Positions 20,686-30,052 of a DNA stretch of 33,513 bases are shown piece after piece; the first letter of the stretch is position 1, and every line of letters begins with the position of its first letter. The notes beneath the pieces were generated by a model. The model was not told the DNA's origin. It ran no database searches and worked only from the letters and a program-made list of their open reading frames with translations. The position numbers and the translations under genes are program-made. The stretch comes from a bacterium (GTDB lineage: Bacteria > Margulisbacteria > Marinamargulisbacteria > JAAEMD01), in the NCBI GenBank assembly GCA_024225875.1, contig JAAEMD010000004.1:1-33513 (forward strand). The letters run 5' to 3'.

Positions 20686-21215
20686 TAATAAAAATTAACA
20701 CACCGATAGCTCAACACATTATCAATGATCTTAACAGTGGAGATTATGTTGAACTAACCGGGACAATCTATACTGCCCGTGATCAGGCCCATAAAAAACT
20801 TACAGACGCAATACTGGCAAATAAGAGCCTGCCTGTCCCGGTCAACTCAGTCTTATACTATGCCGGACCGTCTCCTGCCAGACCAGGAGAAGTTATAGGA
20901 TCCTGCGGACCAACAACATCAGCCAGAATGGACCAGTTCACGCCTTTATTAGTAGAAAATGGCTTTAAGGTTTGTATAGGTAAGGGTTTAAGAAATAAGA
21001 ATGTGCTTAAAGCAATTAAGAAAAACAAAGGGCTTTACCTTTCTGCTTTTGGCGGCTGTGGAGCACTGTATCATAATAAAATCTTAAAAGCAGAATGCAT
21101 CGCTTATAAGGATCTTCTGTCAGAAGCAATATTTAAACTATATGTAGAAAACTTTCCAGCAGTTGTCGCTATAGACTCAAAAGGAAATGATATTTTTACA
21201 AAGGAGCCTCTATGA
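20682..21215 (+). CDS. Class I (Fe-S) fumarate hydratase, beta subunit
   Basis: GDYVELTGTIYTARDQAHKKL; YYAGPSPARPGEVIGSCGPTTSARMDQFTP; SAFGGCGALY; starts inside the alpha stop region. Confidence 0.95.
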   Translation: MIIKINTPIAQHIINDLNSGDYVELTGTIYTARDQAHKKLTDAILANKSLPVPVNSVLYYAGPSPARPGEVIGSCGPTTSARMDQFTPLLVENGFKVCIGKGLRNKNVLKAIKKNKGLYLSAFGGCGALYHNKILKAECIAYKDLLSEAIFKLYVENFPAVVAIDSKGNDIFTKEPL

Positions 21216-21793
21216 AAAAACTTTTAAAAGAATCATTTGAAAATTCAATAAAAGCTTTAAACAGCTTTTATCAGGATGGGGCAAACATAAATAAAGTGAT
21301 TAATATTTCAGAGTTGATAGCGAATTGTTTTAATAATGGTAATAAAGTTCTGATTTGCGGAAATGGTGGCAGTATGTGCGATGCTATGCATTTTGCTGAA
21401 GAATTTACCGGTCGATTTCGCAAGAATCGAAAAGCTTTACCTGCAATCGCAATTTCTGACCCATCTCACATAACTTGTGCAGCAAATGATTTTGGTTTTG
21501 ATAACATATTTGCCCGCAGTGTAGAGGCTTATGGTCAAAAAAACGATCTACTGATTGGACTTTCTACCAGTGGTAATTCACAAAATATTATCAATGCCGT
21601 AAAAAAAGCAAAAGAGCTGGAAATGAAAACATTCGCTCTACTGGGAAAAGACGGGGGAAAGTTAAAGCAGATTTGTGATTTTGAGTTTATTATACCTGAA
21701 AAAACCAGCGATAGAATTCAGGAAATACATATGATAATCTTACATATAATTATTGAAGGCGTAGAAAGAATTCTATTCCCTGCTAACTATTAA
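21212..21793 (+). CDS. gmhA: Phosphoheptose (sedoheptulose-7-P) isomerase, SIS domain
   Basis: KVLICGNGGSMCDAMHFAEEFTGRFRKNRKALPAIAI; GLSTSGNSQNIINAV; ATGA overlap with the preceding gene. Confidence 0.9.
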   Translation: MKKLLKESFENSIKALNSFYQDGANINKVINISELIANCFNNGNKVLICGNGGSMCDAMHFAEEFTGRFRKNRKALPAIAISDPSHITCAANDFGFDNIFARSVEAYGQKNDLLIGLSTSGNSQNIINAVKKAKELEMKTFALLGKDGGKLKQICDFEFIIPEKTSDRIQEIHMIILHIIIEGVERILFPANY

Positions 21794-21803
21794 GGAGCAA
21801 TAA

Positions 21804-23108
21804 ATGGGACTCAACACAATAAAACAAAAAATTGATAATAAATCACTTAAAGTCGGTGTCATCGGTCTTGGCTACGTCGGACTACCATTAGCTTGTGAAT
21901 TTGCTGAAGCTGATATAGAAGTTATCGGGTTCGATATTGCACAGGAAAAGGTTGATCTAATCAACATGGGCAAGTCCTATATTATAGATATAAAGGATCA
22001 GAAAATAGAAAAACAGGTCTCCAGAAAAAAACTATCCGCAACCACTGATTTTTCTGCTTTGAAAGAGGTTGACTCCATCAGCATCTGTGTTCCGACACCA
22101 CTAAACAAAAGTAAAGACCCTGATATATCTTATATTGAAGCTGCTCTTGAATCTATCATTCCGAACCTGAAAAAAGGACAAATTATAATATTGGAAAGCA
22201 CAACCTATCCTGGAACGACTGTAGAGGTCATTAAACCTCAACTGGAAAAAACCGGGCTTATTATTGGCAGGGACCTTTTCCTTGCTTTTTCACCTGAACG
22301 TGTTGACCCTGGAAACAAAATATATACTACAAAAAATACCCCAAAGGTCCTGGGCGGAGTAACTAAGGAATGCACTAAAACAGGGGCGCTTATTTACGAA
22401 CAGGTTATTAATAAAATAGTAACCGTATCTTCCCCTTCAAGTGCAGAAATGGTAAAGCTGCTGGAAAACACTTTTCGCTCAGTTAATATAGGCATGGCCA
22501 ATGAAATAGTGCTGATGTGCAATAAACTGGGACTAAATGCCTGGGAAATAATAGAAGCAGCAGCAACAAAACCCTTTGGTTTTATGCCTTTTTTTCCAGG
22601 GCCAGGGCTTGGCGGTCACTGTATACCAATCGATCCCCTGTATCTATCATGGAAGCTGAAAACACTAAACTATGATGCTAAATTCATAGGGTTAGCAGAT
22701 GAAATAAACAGCTCAATGCCAGAATATGTAACAACTAAAGTCACGCTCGGACTGAACCAGCATAAGAAAAGTATTAACGGTTCAAGAATTTTAATACTTG
22801 GAGTAGCTTACAAGGCAGATATTAATGATGTTCGCGAATCACCGGCTTTAGATATCATTATGAAACTCCAGAAACTGGGCGCTAATATACAGTATCATGA
22901 TAACTTTATTCCTGAAGTTAAACTTGGCGATAATACTTTCTATTCCCAGGAGCTTTCTGAAGAAAATATATCAAAAAACGATTGCCTTGTAATTATTACA
23001 CATCACTCATATTTCGATATAGACTATATAACAAAAAAGGCCCGGCTGATTATTGACACCAGAAATGCTACTAAAAATTTTAATACTGACAATATAATCA
23101 GACTCTGA
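21804..23108 (+). CDS. Nucleotide-sugar (UDP-HexNAc-type) dehydrogenase
   Basis: KVGVIGLGYVGLPLACEFAEA; ESTTYPGTT; FSPERVDPGN; PGPGLGGHCIPIDPLYLSWK; LGVAYKADINDVRESPAL. Confidence 0.95.
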   Translation: MGLNTIKQKIDNKSLKVGVIGLGYVGLPLACEFAEADIEVIGFDIAQEKVDLINMGKSYIIDIKDQKIEKQVSRKKLSATTDFSALKEVDSISICVPTPLNKSKDPDISYIEAALESIIPNLKKGQIIILESTTYPGTTVEVIKPQLEKTGLIIGRDLFLAFSPERVDPGNKIYTTKNTPKVLGGVTKECTKTGALIYEQVINKIVTVSSPSSAEMVKLLENTFRSVNIGMANEIVLMCNKLGLNAWEIIEAAATKPFGFMPFFPGPGLGGHCIPIDPLYLSWKLKTLNYDAKFIGLADEINSSMPEYVTTKVTLGLNQHKKSINGSRILILGVAYKADINDVRESPALDIIMKLQKLGANIQYHDNFIPEVKLGDNTFYSQELSEENISKNDCLVIITHHSYFDIDYITKKARLIIDTRNATKNFNTDNIIRL

Positions 23109-23128
23109 AAACAGAACTTTTCTGTTTT
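23108..23128 (+). terminator. Putative intrinsic terminator/attenuator hairpin
   Basis: aaaacagaa-ctt-ttctgtttt perfect 9-bp stem overlapping the stop codon of the upstream CDS, with a T-rich 3' arm; no long separate U tract. Confidence 0.45.
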
Positions 23129-23158
23129 GAACAAAGATTTTTATAAGGAGTAAGTGTT

Positions 23159-23956
23159 ATGGAAAAGGTATCAACAGGTATTTTTGGCGGAAGCGGTTTT
23201 TATAAATTCGGAGAAAATATTAGTGAAGTTAAAATAGATACTCCCTATGGTATTACCAGCAGCTCTATATTTATAGCCTCAGTTGAAGGGAAAAGAGTAG
23301 CCTTTCTACCCCGACATGGAGTTGACCATATATATCCTCCTCATAAAATTAACTATAGAGCTAATTTATGGGCAATGAAAGAACTTGGAGTAAAACAGTT
23401 ATTCGGCCCATGTGCTGCAGGATCACTCCAGACACAAATAAAGCCCGGTGAACTGGTATTTTGCGATCAATTTATCGACAGAACTAATGGCCGGAAAGAT
23501 ACTTTCTATGATGGACCGGTAACTACACATATATCCTGTGCAGAACCTTATTGCCCTGAACTACGGACAATTGCCCGGAAATCAGCTGAAGATCTAAAAA
23601 TACCATTCCATAAAACAGGAACTGTTGTTGTAATTAATGGACCAAGATTCTCTTCAAAAGCCGAGTCAAAGTGGTTCTCTGAAAGCGGGTTTGACATCAT
23701 AAATATGTCACAGTACCCTGAAGTTGTTTTAGCAAGAGAACTGGAAATATGCTATATGAATATTTCATTAATAACTGATTATGACTGTGGCCTGGAGCAT
23801 GAGGCTGCACCAACTGATGTTAAAAGTATTATCGAAGTATTTGAACGTAACCTGTCAAACTTAAAATTATTATTATTCAGTATTATCAAAAATCTTCCAC
23901 CTGATCTGCCATGTTCTTGTAAAGAAACTCTAAAAGCATCAAGGTTCAATGATTAA
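23159..23956 (+). CDS. mtnP: S-methyl-5'-thioadenosine phosphorylase
   Basis: TGIFGGSGFYKF; VAFLPRHGVDHIYPPHKINYRANLWAMKELGV; VVINGPRFSSKAES; INMSQYPEVVLARELEICYMNISLITDYDCGLE. Confidence 0.95.
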   Translation: MEKVSTGIFGGSGFYKFGENISEVKIDTPYGITSSSIFIASVEGKRVAFLPRHGVDHIYPPHKINYRANLWAMKELGVKQLFGPCAAGSLQTQIKPGELVFCDQFIDRTNGRKDTFYDGPVTTHISCAEPYCPELRTIARKSAEDLKIPFHKTGTVVVINGPRFSSKAESKWFSESGFDIINMSQYPEVVLARELEICYMNISLITDYDCGLEHEAAPTDVKSIIEVFERNLSNLKLLLFSIIKNLPPDLPCSCKETLKASRFND

Positions 23957-24530
23957 TTTCCTGATAAAAAGAAATATTCATCAACAAATAAAACAGGTCG
24001 GTAGAAAATGCTTTCTTGCAGGCCTTAATAATTCACACAGCGGTAATATAAGTATCAAAAAAAATAATTATATTTATATAACCAGAACAGGCAGCAGTCT
24101 GGATCAGCTAAAAATAAGTGATATCATAAGAACAGAGCTCAATGTAAATAAAGTGGCTGATAGATATGCTTCTATTGAGCTCATTGTTCATCGTGCAATA
24201 TATAAGGCTAACCCGGATATCAACTCTATAACACATGCCCATGCCCCGTATGCTATTGCTATGGCAGATAAAGGCCGGGATTTAATCCCGTATGATGATG
24301 AAGGGAAGTATTATTTAGGCAGTATTCCTGTACTTAGTATTGAAAATACGATAGCATCAAAAAATATAGCTGATCAAATAAGAAGCTATGTTCATAATTC
24401 ACACAGTATTATAATTGCAAAACATGGAGTTTTTGCCTGGGGGCCATCTCTTGATGATGCTTATAAATTTTTGTCAGTAACTGAATCGGCCTGTAAAATA
24501 AACTATCTTACTATAGCTGGTACAAATTGA
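23949..24530 (+). CDS. Class II aldolase/adducin-family protein; C-terminus and stop codon come from a repeat element
   Basis: NSHSGNISIK, YITRTGSSLDQL, ASIELIVHRAIYKANPDINSITHAHAPYAIAMA, IIIAKHGVFAWGPSLDDAY; overlaps the mtnP 3' end; last codons ..T-I-A-G-T-N-stop lie inside element copy E. Confidence 0.9.
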   Translation: MINFLIKRNIHQQIKQVGRKCFLAGLNNSHSGNISIKKNNYIYITRTGSSLDQLKISDIIRTELNVNKVADRYASIELIVHRAIYKANPDINSITHAHAPYAIAMADKGRDLIPYDDEGKYYLGSIPVLSIENTIASKNIADQIRSYVHNSHSIIIAKHGVFAWGPSLDDAYKFLSVTESACKINYLTIAGTN

Positions 24531-24615
24531 AATGTCTGAGTGCTGTGTACTGGCGTACATTAACGAAGTCATTTGAAAACGTCAGTGTCGGACATTTTAC
24601 TTTGGATCAGCTATA
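24512..24615 (+). repeat. Palindromic MITE-like element, copy E (104-bp subfamily)
   Basis: tatagctggtacaaattgaaatgtctgagtgctgtgtactggcgtacattaacgaagtcatttgaaaacgtcagtgtcggacattttactttggatcagctata; lacks ~12 bp of the left inner arm found in copies B-D. Confidence 0.9.
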
Positions 24616-24725
24616 CGTCACTTAAATTGTAAAAACAGCCCTGATAAAATGAGAGCAAACGCATTTTACATTATCGTATTTTCCTGTATTCTTAAAGAAG
24701 TTCCTTAAAATAAAAGGGGGTTACT

Positions 24726-25760
24726 ATGCTGCCAAAAACTATTGAGATTAAGAACGACCGGGTTTTCCTGATTGACCAGACTAAAATTCCTTATAAACTA
24801 ACAACAGTTGAAATAAAAGATATTGAAGAAATGTTCAGTGCGATCAAAAATATGATAGTCCGGGGCGCCCCGGCAATTGGCGTAGCTGCTGCTGCCGGCA
24901 TCGCACTTTACATAAAAAATCATAACTCTAACCAGCTGACCTTAAACAATATTGTTAATGCCGGCCAAAAACTTAAAAATGCCAGACCAACCGCAGTAAA
25001 TTTAAGCTGGGGCATAGATAATACTGTTAAATTCGCAGGTCAATTTACAGATATTAAACTTCTACAAAAAGAAATATGGACTTTTGTAAAAAAACTCGCT
25101 GATGAAGATATCACTACAAACAGATCCATAGGTAAAAATGGCGCTGAAATAATCAAAAAGAAAGATAAAATCAATGTACTTACACACTGCAATGCAGGTT
25201 CTCTGGCAACAGTTTACTGGGGCACTGCACTTGGCGTTATAAGGGAGTTAGCCTCTGAAAATAGAATCAACATGGTATATGCTGATGAAACCCGTCCTCG
25301 ACTTCAGGGTGGTAAAATAACAGCCTTCGAACTACAAAAGGATAATATACCGGTAACAGTACTAACAGACAGCATGGCTGCACACTTTATGAAAAAGGGG
25401 GTTATAGATATAGTGATTACTGGTGCTGACAGAATAGCTTTAAACGGGGATACTGCCAATAAAATAGGTACCTATAGTCTAGCGATTTGTGCTGATTATC
25501 ATAATATTCCGTTTTATGTAGCAGCGCCTGTATCAACTATTGATTTTAATGCCAGTACCGGCAATGATATACCTGTTGAAGAAAGGGGTCCAGAAGAAGT
25601 AACTCATATCAACAGTATAAATATCATAGCTGACAATGTAAAAGTGCTAAATCCTGCTTTTGATATAACACCTGCCAGACTTATCAAAGCAATAATTACT
25701 GAAAAAAAAGCAATTTCCGGAGATCTGGAAAAAGAAATTTTATTACTGAAAAAAATCTAA
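24726..25760 (+). CDS. mtnA: S-methyl-5-thioribose-1-phosphate isomerase
   Basis: MIVRGAPAIGVAAAAGIALY; RPTAVNLSWGID; LTHCNAGSLATVYWGTALGVI; YADETRPRLQGGKITAFEL; GADRIALNGDTANKIGTYSLA. Confidence 0.96.
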   Translation: MLPKTIEIKNDRVFLIDQTKIPYKLTTVEIKDIEEMFSAIKNMIVRGAPAIGVAAAAGIALYIKNHNSNQLTLNNIVNAGQKLKNARPTAVNLSWGIDNTVKFAGQFTDIKLLQKEIWTFVKKLADEDITTNRSIGKNGAEIIKKKDKINVLTHCNAGSLATVYWGTALGVIRELASENRINMVYADETRPRLQGGKITAFELQKDNIPVTVLTDSMAAHFMKKGVIDIVITGADRIALNGDTANKIGTYSLAICADYHNIPFYVAAPVSTIDFNASTGNDIPVEERGPEEVTHINSINIIADNVKVLNPAFDITPARLIKAIITEKKAISGDLEKEILLLKKI

Positions 25761-25782
25761 CCAGTTTATATAAAATAAATAG

Positions 25783-26400
25783 TTACCTTTTAACCATTTT
25801 TAATACTGTTCTAAATAATATTTTCATATCTGTCCAGAAGCCTGCTTCATCTATATATTTTTTATACAAAGCAATTTTCTCTGGCAAAACCTCTTCCAGA
25901 TAACCTTTTTCTTTATCCTCAAATTTTGAAAGTACTCTTTCTTCTTCAATATAATCGATAGCAGCATAATCAGTAATACCTGGTCGAACTTTTAATATAT
26001 CCTGATAATCCTTCCTGTGTTTTACAATATATTTTTCCAGTTCAGGGCGGGGACCTACCAAAGAAATATCTCCAAGTAATACATTTACTAACTGCGGCAG
26101 CTCATCAAGTTTTGTACGCCTCAACCACCTGCCAGCACTGGTTATACGAGGGTCACACTGACTGGTAACACCAGGACCTTTTTTATCTGCATCATAGTAC
26201 ATGGATCTAAATTTATAAAATGTAAACAGCTTAAAATCGCGGCCTACTCTTTCCTGACGAAAAAACACCGGCCCTCTGGAAGTACACTTTATCAAAACTG
26301 CAACAAAAAACAATACCGGGCTTAAAATAAATAGTCCGGTTAATGCCAGAGCAAAGTCCATAATTCTTTTTATATAGTTTACATAAAAGCCTGATTTCAT
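25783..26400 (-). CDS. Undecaprenyl-phosphate sugar phosphotransferase (bacterial sugar transferase, small single-TM type)
   Basis: KRIMDFALALTGLFILSPVLFFVAVLIK, GPVFFRQERVGRDFKLFTFYKFRSMY, LRRTKLDELPQLVNVLLGDISLVGPRPEL, RPGITDYAAI. Confidence 0.95.
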   Translation of the reverse strand: MKSGFYVNYIKRIMDFALALTGLFILSPVLFFVAVLIKCTSRGPVFFRQERVGRDFKLFTFYKFRSMYYDADKKGPGVTSQCDPRITSAGRWLRRTKLDELPQLVNVLLGDISLVGPRPELEKYIVKHRKDYQDILKVRPGITDYAAIDYIEEERVLSKFEDKEKGYLEEVLPEKIALYKKYIDEAGFWTDMKILFRTVLKMVKR

Positions 26401-26407
26401 TGCATCT

Positions 26408-27526
26408 TTATCTGGCGTATTTAATGACTGTATCTATAATATAATCTATCTGTACATCTGTTAAATCAGGGTAAACAGGTAAAGATAGATACTGTTCAAA
26501 GCAGGCATTGGCTACAGAATATTTGCTATCGATAAACTTATACTTTTCTTTATAATATGGATGTTTATGAACAGGTATAAAATGTACTGAAGTAGATATC
26601 CCTTTTTCCTTCAGTTTCTTTATAAGCTCATTTCTATTTTGAACCCTGATAACATATAAGTGCCAGGCTGACTCCCTGTCTGCCGGTACAAAAGGAGTCT
26701 TTATAACTGTATCCTTAAAAGCGGCTGTATACTTTCCCGCAATCTCCGCTCTTTTATCTCTCATCCACTCCAGTTTTTCTAACTGGATAAGACCTAAAGC
26801 AGAACAAATATCAGTTAAATTATATTTATAACCATTATCTACTACTTCATAATACCAGTCACCTGATTCTGAGTAACGGTCCCATGCATCCCTGCTTATA
26901 CCATGTAACCGGTTAATCTTAATCTTCCTGGCATACTGTTCATTATCAGTAGTAGCCATACCTCCCTCTCCTGTAGCAAGTGTTTTGGTAGCATAAAAAG
27001 AAAAACAGGTAATATCACCTAAAGTTCCTATGTTCTTCCCTTTATATGTTGCAGGTACCGCATGAGCAGCATCTTCTATAACAAATAAATCATTCTTTTT
27101 TGCAATAGCCAGTATTTCGTCCATATCGCAGGCTGTTCCAGCAAAATGGACCGGTATTATAGCTTTTGTTCTATCAGTAATTAACTCATTAATTTTCTTG
27201 ACATCAATATTCAGCATCTTATCATCAATATCACATAAAACAGGAACCGCATCAAAATAAGTTACAACCTCAGCTGTAGCAATAAATGTATTAGTTGGCA
27301 GAATAACCTCATCTCCAGGCTTAATACCAACCGCTTTTAGTGCTAAATGTAAAGCTGCTGTTGCAGAATTAAGCGAAACTGCATGTCTGGCACCAGTAAA
27401 ATTTCTAAATCTCTTTTCAAACTCTACAGTTTTAGGCCCCATAGTAAGCCACCCTGACTTTAAGGTATCTACTACTGACTCTATTTCATTATCTCCTATA
27501 CAAGCTTTATGGAATGGTATTTTCAC
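26408..27526 (-). CDS. DegT/DnrJ/EryC1/StrS-family sugar aminotransferase
   Basis: GDEVILPTNTFIATAEV, VIPVHFAGTACDMDEI, VIEDAAHAVPATYKGKNIGTLGDITCFSFYATKTLATGEGGMATT. Confidence 0.95.
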   Translation of the reverse strand: MKIPFHKACIGDNEIESVVDTLKSGWLTMGPKTVEFEKRFRNFTGARHAVSLNSATAALHLALKAVGIKPGDEVILPTNTFIATAEVVTYFDAVPVLCDIDDKMLNIDVKKINELITDRTKAIIPVHFAGTACDMDEILAIAKKNDLFVIEDAAHAVPATYKGKNIGTLGDITCFSFYATKTLATGEGGMATTDNEQYARKIKINRLHGISRDAWDRYSESGDWYYEVVDNGYKYNLTDICSALGLIQLEKLEWMRDKRAEIAGKYTAAFKDTVIKTPFVPADRESAWHLYVIRVQNRNELIKKLKEKGISTSVHFIPVHKHPYYKEKYKFIDSKYSVANACFEQYLSLPVYPDLTDVQIDYIIDTVIKYAR

Positions 27527-27543
27527 AGCAAAACCTCTCTATA

Positions 27544-28077
27544 TTAGTTATCAAGCACCACAAAATAATCAGTTTCCAGTGTATTAATATCACACAGCCC
27601 GATATCCAGAATAATACCGATTGCAACATAAGAAGCCATCGTTTTTAATAATGAAATTGCTGCTTTAGCTGTACCGCCAGTCGCAAAAACATCATCAATA
27701 AGTAAAACACGTGACTCTTTTAGTGAGCTGTTTACCTGCATTTCCAGGCAGTCAGTACCATACTCCAGACTATATTTAATTGATTTAACTTCACCTGGAA
27801 GCTTCCCCTTTTTACGTAGCGGGATAAAACCGCATTTAAGCTTTTGTGCTAAAGCTGATCCCAGGATAAAACCTCTGGCTTCAATACCTATAATATAATC
27901 TATACTCCTGAAACGACTGGACAAAGATGCCATATACTCAATAAGTATAGAAAAAGATTTATGGTTCTGATAAACAGGGTTTAAATCTTTAAACAGGATA
28001 CCTTTTTCAGGAAAATCCTGGTAAAACGTAACATTATTAGATAATATCTGCTTTACATCCTCTCTAGCCTGCTTCAT
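27544..28077 (-). CDS. apt: Adenine phosphoribosyltransferase
   Basis: FPEKGILFKDLNPVYQN, IDYIIGIEARGFILGSALAQKLKCGFIPLRKKGKLPG, VLLIDDVFATGGTAKAAI (PRPP-binding motif). Confidence 0.95.
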   Translation of the reverse strand: MKQAREDVKQILSNNVTFYQDFPEKGILFKDLNPVYQNHKSFSILIEYMASLSSRFRSIDYIIGIEARGFILGSALAQKLKCGFIPLRKKGKLPGEVKSIKYSLEYGTDCLEMQVNSSLKESRVLLIDDVFATGGTAKAAISLLKTMASYVAIGIILDIGLCDINTLETDYFVVLDN

Positions 28078-28139
28078 AACAAACCTCCTGCTTGATAATT
28101 TTTCTTCTTAAAAAAAATTCATGACTGCACTTCTTATTT

Positions 28140-29126
28140 TTAATAAACTTTTTTCCAGTATTCTTTCAAAAAATCCAGTTTCTGTTCTACCCATTTAATG
28201 TTTTCAACATACCATGATACTGTTTTACTTATACCTTCTTCAAATTTAACCTGAGCTGACCAGCCGACCTCCTTATTAATCTTTCCGGTATTCAATGAGT
28301 ATCTGAAATCATGGCCCAGTCTATCTTTGACAAATTCTATTAAACTTTCTGGTCTATCAAGTATATTTAGTATAGCTTTAACAACATCAATATTTCTCTT
28401 CTCCTGCCCGCTGCCTGTATTATATATTTCACCTTTATTACCTTTTTCGATCAAAGCATATACAGCTTGAGCACAATCGGAAACATACAGCCACTCTCTA
28501 ACATTCAAGCCCTGGCCATAAACAGGTATTTTCTCATTATTCAGTGCTTTTAAAATAACAACTGGAATCAGTTTTTCAGGATACTGCCAGGCACCATAAT
28601 TATTTGACGGCCTGACTGTAATAACAGGTAACCCATAAGTATGATAATAAGCTCTTCCCATCATATCTGCCGATGCTTTACTAACCGAATAAGGAGAGTT
28701 CGGATCAAGTGGTGTATTTTCATAAAACTGGCCTTCTTCTCCAAGTTCGCCATACACCTCATCTGTAGAAATATTAATAAATTTCTCCAGCCCGGTCTTT
28801 CTGGCTGCATCAAGCACAACCTGAGTACCCCTTACATTTGTATCAATAAATGGTGAGGCATCCAGAATACTTCTATCCACATGACTTTCTGCCGCCCAGT
28901 GAACAACTGTATCCGGTTTTTCTTCCTCAAAAATCTTCTCCATGGAGTTTTTATCAGCAATATCTGCCTTAAAAAATCTTATTCTGTTTTTAACATCCTT
29001 TATTCTTTCCAGATCACCTGCATAAGCAAGATTATCAATAACACAAAGGTCTAAACCTTTATCTACTCCCTGCCTGATAAACTCACTACCTATAAAGCCA
29101 GCTCCACCGGTAACTAATATTTTCAA
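28140..29126 (-). CDS. rfbB: dTDP-glucose 4,6-dehydratase
   Basis: MKILVTGGAGFIGSEFIRQ, HWAAESHVDRSI, ISTDEVYGELGE, SPYSVSKASADMMGRAYYHTYGLPVITVRPSNNYGAWQYPEKLIP. Confidence 0.96.
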   Translation of the reverse strand: MKILVTGGAGFIGSEFIRQGVDKGLDLCVIDNLAYAGDLERIKDVKNRIRFFKADIADKNSMEKIFEEEKPDTVVHWAAESHVDRSILDASPFIDTNVRGTQVVLDAARKTGLEKFINISTDEVYGELGEEGQFYENTPLDPNSPYSVSKASADMMGRAYYHTYGLPVITVRPSNNYGAWQYPEKLIPVVILKALNNEKIPVYGQGLNVREWLYVSDCAQAVYALIEKGNKGEIYNTGSGQEKRNIDVVKAILNILDRPESLIEFVKDRLGHDFRYSLNTGKINKEVGWSAQVKFEEGISKTVSWYVENIKWVEQKLDFLKEYWKKVY

Positions 29127-29141
29127 TTGCTCACTCCTTTT

Positions 29142-30008
29142 TTACTCTTTAATTATATCCATTAAATACTGACCATAACCTGTTTTTATCAGAGGACGGG
29201 CTAATTCAGTTAATTGTTTTTTATCGATATAACCCTCTCTGTAGGCTATTTCTTCGATACAGGCTATTTTTAAGCCCTGCCTTTCCTCTACAATTTTCAC
29301 AAAATTAGCTGCGTCTAAAAGAGCATTATGGGTACCAGTGTCTAACCAGGCATATCCCCGGCCCATAAGTTTTACATTCAACTCTCCCCTTTTTAAATAT
29401 ACATTATTAACAGATGTAATTTCCAATTCTCCTCTGGCTGATGGCTTTATTGATCTGGCAATTTTCGAAGCATCCTTATCATAATAATAGAGACCTGTAA
29501 CAGCATAGTTAGACCTGGGTATCCCGGGCTTTTCTTCAATAGAAACAGCCTTACCATCACTATCAAACTCAACAACTCCATAGCTTTCTGGATCAGCTAC
29601 ATAATAGCCAAAAACTGCAGCGCCTGACTTTTGTCTGGCTGTTTCTTTTAATAATTCCGTCAAATTCTGGCCAAAATATATATTATCTCCCAAAACAAGC
29701 CAGACACTATCACCATCAATAAACTCTTCACCAATAATTAAAGCGTCCGCTATACCTTTAGGAGAATCCTGAACTGCATATGAGAAGCTAAGTCCTAAAT
29801 GTTTTCCGTCTCCAAAAAGATCCTGATATCGTCCCAGATCTTTTGGTGTTGATATAATTAATATCTCGTTTACTCCTGCTAACATTAAAGTTGATAGCGG
29901 GTAATAAATCATCGGCTTATCATAGACTGGCAATAACTGCTTTAGTGTCGGTATCGTTATCGGATACAAACGGGTACCACTGCCGCCAGCAAGAATTATC
30001 CCTTTCAT
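29142..30008 (-). CDS. rfbA: Glucose-1-phosphate thymidylyltransferase
   Basis: [98 protein letters not shown]. Confidence 0.97.
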   Translation of the reverse strand: MKGIILAGGSGTRLYPITIPTLKQLLPVYDKPMIYYPLSTLMLAGVNEILIISTPKDLGRYQDLFGDGKHLGLSFSYAVQDSPKGIADALIIGEEFIDGDSVWLVLGDNIYFGQNLTELLKETARQKSGAAVFGYYVADPESYGVVEFDSDGKAVSIEEKPGIPRSNYAVTGLYYYDKDASKIARSIKPSARGELEITSVNNVYLKRGELNVKLMGRGYAWLDTGTHNALLDAANFVKIVEERQGLKIACIEEIAYREGYIDKKQLTELARPLIKTGYGQYLMDIIKE

Positions 30009-30052
30009 TATTTAAACAACTCCTTTTTCATCTTAAATATAATCCGTTTACT

